DNA from: Thermoanaerobaculia bacterium | GTDB taxonomy: Bacteria > Acidobacteriota > Thermoanaerobaculia > Multivoradales > JAHEKO01 | DNA length: 47,809 bases | Assembly (NCBI GenBank): GCA_945787575.1 | Contig: CALZKB010000032.1 | Coordinates: forward strand, 1-47,809 | Direction of reading: 5' to 3' | Shown here: one piece after another, positions 43,737-47,809 of the stretch | Numbering within the stretch: the first letter of the stretch is position 1 | How the letters are laid out: each line of letters begins with the position of its first letter | Notes under the pieces: generated by a model | What the model was told of the DNA's origin: nothing | Database searches by the model: none | Seen by the model: only the letters and a program-made list of their open reading frames with translations | Made by a program: the position numbers and the translations under genes

Positions 43737-44468
43737 TCAGGCGCCGATCGCGCCGAGCATCTCGCGCACGGCGGCGTCGATGCCGACGAGGACGGCGCGC
43801 GCCACGATCGCGTGACCGATGTTGAGCTCTTCGACCGGTTCGAGGGCGGCCACGGCGCCGACGCTCGCGACGGTCAGGCCGTGGCCGGCGTAGACCGCGA
43901 GTCCAAGATCGCGACCGTCCATTGCCGCGCGGCTGACCGCCGCGAGCTCGCGCTCGGTCGCGGACTGGTCGCCCGCAAGATGCGCCCGGGTGTAACGGTC
44001 GGTGTTGATCTCGAAGCCCGCGATCGACGGTCCCAGTACCGAGAGTCGTTCGATCTGCAGGGGATCGGGATCGAGGAAGACCGAGGTGTCGATTCCGGCT
44101 TCCTTCAGGCGCGCCGTCGCCTCCCGCGTGCGCTCGCCCTGGGAGCCGAGATCGAGGCCGCCTTCGGTGGTCACTTCCTCGGGGCGTTCCGGCACCAAGG
44201 TGACCTGGTCGGGTCGCAGGTGGGTGGCGATCTCGAGCATCTCGTCGGTGGCCGCCATCTCGAGGTTGAGCTTGCCTCGCGTCACCTCGTGCAGGGCTTC
44301 CACGTCGCGATCCTGGATGTGTCGACGATCGCTGCGTAGGTGGACGGTGATGCCGTGGGCACCGGCCGCTTCGGCGAGGCGCGCCGCCTCCAACGGATCC
44401 GGGTAGGAGACCCCCCGCGCCTCGCGAAGCGTCGCGACGTGATCGATGTTGACGGAGAGCCGAGTCAT
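43737..44468 (-). CDS. pdxJ: Pyridoxine 5'-phosphate synthase
   Basis: 243 residues, standard length. LSVNIDHVATLREARG at the start and HLRSDRRHIQDRDV (43-56) are PdxJ signatures; LVPERPEEVTTEGGLDL lines the TIM-barrel active site and YAGHGL follows late. It joins 1-deoxyxylulose 5-phosphate with 3-amino-2-oxopropyl phosphate to form pyridoxine 5'-phosphate, the last step of the DXP-dependent vitamin B6 route. Its start overlaps the glmM stop by four bases, making it the last gene of this operon. Confidence 0.96.
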   Translation of the reverse strand: MTRLSVNIDHVATLREARGVSYPDPLEAARLAEAAGAHGITVHLRSDRRHIQDRDVEALHEVTRGKLNLEMAATDEMLEIATHLRPDQVTLVPERPEEVTTEGGLDLGSQGERTREATARLKEAGIDTSVFLDPDPLQIERLSVLGPSIAGFEINTDRYTRAHLAGDQSATERELAAVSRAAMDGRDLGLAVYAGHGLTVASVGAVAALEPVEELNIGHAIVARAVLVGIDAAVREMLGAIGA

Positions 44469-45829
44469 CCTGTCTGTGATTCTGCCAGTTCGGCGGCGAT
44501 CGCGGCGAGAATGTCGTCGGCCATCTGCTCGATCATCGGCTGCTCGGGTCCTTCGATCATCACTCGCGCCAGCGGCTCGGTACCGCTGTAGCGCAAGACG
44601 ATTCGGCCGTCGCTCCCGAGCTGCTCCTCGGCTCGCCCAACCGCGGCTCGAACGCTCGGCAACCCCTCGAGAGGCGGCTTCGCCCGGACCTCGAGATTCT
44701 TGAGAACCTGCGGGAAGGTCTCGAAGCCGGCGAGCAGCTCGGAAAACGGCCGGGGCGCCGCGGCGACGAAGAAGGCGACCTGGGCCGCGGTGAGCAGGCC
44801 GTCACCCGTCGTCGACAACCCGAGATGGACGATGTGACCGGACTGTTCGCCGCCCAGCACCAGCCGCCTCTCTCGGAGGGTGTCGACCACCGCGCGGTCG
44901 CCGACGTCACAGCGCACGACGTCGATCCCCTCGCGGGCGAGCGCGCGCTCGAGGCCGAGATTGCTCATCGAGGTCGCCACGATCGCCGCCGGCGAGAGGG
45001 CTCCCGATGCGAGCAGTCGCTTGGCCCACAGGTAGAGAATGGCATCGCCGTCGACGAGATCGCCGCGCTCGCTCACGAAGAGAGCGCGATCGGCGTCGCC
45101 GTCGAAGGCGACGCCGAGGTCGAACGATCCGGAGGCCACCGTGTCGCAAAGCCCTCGAGGGTGAGTCGAGCCGCAGTCGAGGTTGATGTTCCGACCCGAC
45201 GGCTGGTCGAAGAGGATCGTCACCTCGGCGCCCAGCGCCTCGAACAGGGGGCGTGCGAGCGCGCTTGCCGCGCCGTTGGCGCTGTCGATCGCGATCCGTG
45301 TTCCGGCGAGAGCCCTGGGCTCGGGTGCCGTCTCGACGAGAGCGCGCCGATAGCCGGCGACGAGCTCGTCGTCGACGGCCAGTGCGGCCTTGCCGGACAC
45401 GGCTCTGCCGCGGCCGAGCTCCGCGCTGAGCCTGCTCTCGAGCGCCGCCTCCCGCGGGTGAGACCACTTGAAGCCGTCCTCGCCGATCAGCTTGATGCCG
45501 TTGTCGCGCCACGGGTTGTGACTCGCCGAGATCGCGACTCCCGTCGCGCCGAGCTTCCGGCACGCCCAGGCGACGGTGGGAGTCGGTACCGTACCCAGAA
45601 AGCGGATGTCGGAGGCGGCGCCCGAAAGTCCGGACGCCATCCACTCGGCGAGCCGGGGGGTGCTTTCGCGAGTGTCGCCGCCGAGCACGACCAGCGGCTG
45701 CCGGCCCTCCTCGCGGAGGGCTCTTCCGAGCTCGTGGCCGAGGGTGGTGACCGTCGCCTGATCTAACGGAAAGTCACCGGCCGGGCCGCGAATCCCGTCA
45801 GTCCCGAAGAGGCGGCTCGAGCTCTTCAT
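44465..45829 (-). CDS. glmM: Phosphoglucosamine mutase
   Basis: 454 residues. RLFGTDGIRGPAG opens the protein. The phospho-serine loop is AISASHNPWRDNG with Ser103; the metal loop is DGDADR (243-248). GGEQSGH binds the sugar and RYSGTEP the phosphate. It converts glucosamine-6-phosphate to glucosamine-1-phosphate, a step toward UDP-GlcNAc and peptidoglycan. In Firmicutes GlmM also binds and restrains CdaA, encoded two genes upstream here. It overlaps the cdaR end by 32 bases and pdxJ by four. Confidence 0.97.
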   Translation of the reverse strand: MKSSSRLFGTDGIRGPAGDFPLDQATVTTLGHELGRALREEGRQPLVVLGGDTRESTPRLAEWMASGLSGAASDIRFLGTVPTPTVAWACRKLGATGVAISASHNPWRDNGIKLIGEDGFKWSHPREAALESRLSAELGRGRAVSGKAALAVDDELVAGYRRALVETAPEPRALAGTRIAIDSANGAASALARPLFEALGAEVTILFDQPSGRNINLDCGSTHPRGLCDTVASGSFDLGVAFDGDADRALFVSERGDLVDGDAILYLWAKRLLASGALSPAAIVATSMSNLGLERALAREGIDVVRCDVGDRAVVDTLRERRLVLGGEQSGHIVHLGLSTTGDGLLTAAQVAFFVAAAPRPFSELLAGFETFPQVLKNLEVRAKPPLEGLPSVRAAVGRAEEQLGSDGRIVLRYSGTEPLARVMIEGPEQPMIEQMADDILAAIAAELAESQTG

Positions 45830-46481
45830 CGGGTGCGAGATGGGGAATCGCGAGCTCCACGTCCACGCGAACCGTACGTGGCTCGCGGATGCTGATCAGC
45901 GGATCGGGTGGTCTCACCGCGACTTCCTCCGAAAAATCCCGGGCGTGGCCGGTGAGGTCGATGGGGAGGGTGGAGACCCGTTCCAGCACCTCCAGGCGCG
46001 ACGCGGGGCCCTCCACGAAGGTCCTGTTGGGAACCGCTCGCCAGCTCAGGACCTTGGCGCCGGCCGCCGGCTCCCCTTCGAGCGCCGGTTCCACGAAGAC
46101 GAACTTGGTCACCTGACGGTCCATCGTCACCTCGATGACGTTGGGCTCGACCGAAACCAGCTCCAGCCCCTCGGGCAGGAGAACCTGGTCCTCGCCGATC
46201 GCGATCTGGTGGAGTCCCTCCTCGTCGGGAAGGTTGATGAAGACGTCGACGAAGGGTGCCGTCAGGTTGCGGATCTTGCTCAGCGGTCCGCGAGCGCCTA
46301 CCCGCACGGTCTCCACTCGCTTCAGGAGCAGGTAGGCGTCGGGTGGGTCGTAACGCACCGTCGCTTCGATCACCTTCTCGGACAGCGGCTCCCGCTTCTC
46401 ACCGCTGAAGGCCCACCAGGCTAGGGCCGCCAGCGCCAGTGCCAGTAGGCGCAGACCCCATCGGCTTCCAGCTTCGCTCAT
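45798..46481 (-). CDS. cdaR: YbbR-domain protein, CdaA regulator
   Basis: 227 residues. A single N-terminal membrane helix (~8-25, GLRLLALALAALAWWAFS) is followed by two YbbR-like beta domains, with VRVGARGPLSKIRNLT (~57-72) and FVEGPASRLEVLERVSTL. The bulk is outside the cytoplasm. CdaR is known to modulate the diadenylate cyclase CdaA. With about two YbbR repeats it is shorter than the Bacillus protein, which has four. Its start overlaps the cdaA stop by four bases. Confidence 0.9.
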   Translation of the reverse strand: MSEAGSRWGLRLLALALAALAWWAFSGEKREPLSEKVIEATVRYDPPDAYLLLKRVETVRVGARGPLSKIRNLTAPFVDVFINLPDEEGLHQIAIGEDQVLLPEGLELVSVEPNVIEVTMDRQVTKFVFVEPALEGEPAAGAKVLSWRAVPNRTFVEGPASRLEVLERVSTLPIDLTGHARDFSEEVAVRPPDPLISIREPRTVRVDVELAIPHLAPDEELEPPLRD

Positions 46482-47266
46482 TCGGGTCTCCCGACTTGCA
46501 GATTCACGTCGCGGATGAGGTACTGGTAGAGCTTGTTGCGGAGGTCCTTGGCATCGAGCCCGCGGAGCAGCTGGCCGCCGAGGGCGATCGAGATGCCGCC
46601 GGTCTCCTCAGAGACGACGACCGCCAGGGAGTCGGTCTCTTCCGTGATACCGACGGCGGCACGATGGCGAGTGCCGAGCTCCTGACCGAGGTTCGAGCGC
46701 GACGACAGCGGCAGGAAGCAGCTCGCCGCCGCGATCCGGTCTTGCTGGATGATCACGGCGCCGTCGTGGAGCGGGGTGTCCGGAGAAAAGAGGTTGGCGA
46801 GCAACTGATGGGAGGCTTTGGCGTCGATCTCGATGCCGTTCTCGATGTAATCGCGCAGCCCTTCGAGGCGTTGGAGGACGATGAGAGCACCGGTGTGGCT
46901 TGCCGCCAGTGAACTGGCGGCGAGCTCCACCTCCTCGATCGTCGAATGGACCTTCCTCTGGGTGTTGAGACCCCAGAGCGGGTTGCGCCCGAAGTTGGCG
47001 AGCGCGCGACGGATCTCCTGCTGGAACAAGACGATGATGGCGAGCGGCAGGAGGGTCAAGAAACGCGAGAGCAGCGATTGGAGTGTCAGCAACTGCGCCT
47101 GGCCGGCCACGTACCAGACGGCTCCGACGAAGAGGATGCCGAGCAAGATCTGGACGGCTCGGGTGCCGCGGATCAGCATCAGCAGGTAGTAGATGATGAT
47201 CGCGACGAGCAGGATGTCGATGATGTCCCGTCCGCCGACGATCTCCCGCCAACTCGTTAGATTCAC
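46478..47266 (-). CDS. cdaA: Diadenylate cyclase (c-di-AMP synthase)
   Basis: 262 residues from GTG 47266, whose GTGA overlaps the folP stop; GAGGAGAG lies upstream. Three membrane helices (~12-34, ~36-55, ~62-82) precede the DAC domain with active-site DGA (168-170, in PLHDGAVII) and RHR (200-202, in GTRHRAA). It makes cyclic di-AMP from two ATP. c-di-AMP commonly limits K+ and osmolyte uptake, which is notable given the channel and Kbp genes elsewhere in the window. Confidence 0.96.
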   Translation of the reverse strand: MNLTSWREIVGGRDIIDILLVAIIIYYLLMLIRGTRAVQILLGILFVGAVWYVAGQAQLLTLQSLLSRFLTLLPLAIIVLFQQEIRRALANFGRNPLWGLNTQRKVHSTIEEVELAASSLAASHTGALIVLQRLEGLRDYIENGIEIDAKASHQLLANLFSPDTPLHDGAVIIQQDRIAAASCFLPLSSRSNLGQELGTRHRAAVGITEETDSLAVVVSEETGGISIALGGQLLRGLDAKDLRNKLYQYLIRDVNLQVGRPE

Positions 47267-47809
47267 GCGCTCTCCTCGGCATCGATGGCGGCCCACACGT
47301 CGAGGAACTGACGAGTCTCGCCCACGTCGTGCACCCTGAGCAGCTCGACTCGGTACCGAGCGCTCCAGGCGGCGGCCGCCAGGCTCCCGGGCAGCCGTCG
47401 ACTCACGTCGGCCGTGGTCAGGGCTCCGATGAAGCTCTTGCGGCTCGCCCCGACCATCACCGGGTGACCGAGCCGCTTCAGGCGAGGGACGGCGCGGATC
47501 AAGCGGAGGTTGTGGGCGACGGCCTTGCCGAAACCGATACCTGGGTCGACGATGACCTGGTGCACGTCGATTCCAGCCGAGATCGCCCGCTGAACCCGCG
47601 CCTCGAGGTCTTCACACACCTCGCTCACGACGTTGGTGAAGCGGATGTCGCGCTGCATCGTCGCGAGCTCTCCGCGGCTGTGCATGACGATCACCGGGCA
47701 GCCGGCGCCTGCCACGACCGTCGCCATCTCTGGGTCGTCGAGGCCGCTCACGTCATTGACGAGGTCGGCGCCCGCCTCCAGCGCCGCCGCCGCGATCGAA
47801 GCCTTCCTG
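47263..47809 (-). CDS. folP: Dihydropteroate synthase (3' part)
   Basis: The gene enters from the right edge; about 181 codons are visible. AGADLVNDVSGL sits close to the edge, then VIVMHSRG, VIVDPGIGFGK and VGASRKSFIG, all typical of the pterin and pABA sites of DHPS. The end is HDVGETRQFLDVWAAI. It condenses a pterin diphosphate with p-aminobenzoate and is the sulfonamide target. It leads the coupled folP-cdaA-cdaR-glmM-pdxJ series; the true start lies outside the window. Confidence 0.95.
   Translation of the reverse strand, partial: RKASIAAAALEAGADLVNDVSGLDDPEMATVVAGAGCPVIVMHSRGELATMQRDIRFTNVVSEVCEDLEARVQRAISAGIDVHQVIVDPGIGFGKAVAHNLRLIRAVPRLKRLGHPVMVGASRKSFIGALTTADVSRRLPGSLAAAAWSARYRVELLRVHDVGETRQFLDVWAAIDAEESA

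Noticed and set aside
43505-43825. Small open frame from MSPRGT inside repeat copy B, and its match at 27724-27939
   Set aside because: Not listed as a gene: there is no clear ribosome-binding site and both are inside a repeat. The conserved frame is reported as a finding instead.

Overview
The window is about 48 kb of GC-rich bacterial chromosome from a Gram-negative-type cell. It encodes lipoproteins, RND efflux pumps with a periplasmic adaptor, a PcnB-type poly(A) polymerase, a diheme succinate dehydrogenase and an MqnD-like futalosine-pathway enzyme, which points to menaquinone. The mix (PilZ, a SpoIIE-type phosphatase, ECF sigma factors, DUF4301, a CdaA/CdaR/GlmM block, palindromic intergenic repeats) suggests an Acidobacteriota-like organism (Thermoanaerobaculia-like). 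That assignment is inferred from gene content only. There are no rRNA or tRNA genes, no CRISPR array, no transposase and no prophage genes.

Layout. (1) 1-19182 is mostly central carbon metabolism on the + strand: the end of an aconitase-family gene, a rhodanese-fold lipoprotein, icd, sucC-sucD, an S51-like protein, ndk and sdhCAB. Between these lie a PilZ gene and a TerB/acyl-CoA oxidase-like fusion on the - strand, mqnD, a membrane SpoIIE-type phosphatase, an alpha/beta hydrolase-OsmC fusion, an Arg/Tyr-rich secreted protein and pcnB. (2) 19349-27139 is an RND - adaptor - RND efflux operon without a TolC gene. (3) 27144-33770 is all on the - strand. It holds a small secreted protein, a flavin disulfide oxidoreductase overlapping a TVP38 membrane protein, a small membrane protein, and an envelope/osmotic group (K+-binding Kbp, DUF937, a CmpX-like channel whose N-terminus is frame-shifted). 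(4) 34051-36705 (+) carries mscL, a DUF3465 gene and a tightly overlapping ECF sigma - 88 aa - CmpX-like channel operon. (5) 36695-43421 carries DUF4301 (-), uppP, a second ECF sigma with a membrane anti-sigma candidate and a bactofilin-like membrane protein, then an NtrC-type response regulator. (6) 43737-47809 (-) is a translationally coupled folP-cdaA-cdaR-glmM-pdxJ operon that links folate, c-di-AMP, cell-wall precursor and vitamin B6 synthesis.

How the parts relate. The TCA genes cover citrate to fumarate, apart from 2-oxoglutarate dehydrogenase. Ndk sits beside succinyl-CoA synthetase, whose nucleotide product it can interconvert. Several genes point to osmotic or turgor control: mscL, two CmpX-like channels, Kbp and the c-di-AMP cyclase. 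A 30-bp near-palindrome lies between the divergent channel and mscL groups.

The most unusual non-coding material is a pair of MITE-like elements (27663-28030 and 43441-43701) with long terminal inverted repeats, a conserved core and a conserved but probably untranslated reading frame. Next are a 13-bp inverted repeat with nested stem at 3796-3877 and a dense array of dyads and short direct repeats upstream of sdhCAB (15404-15773).
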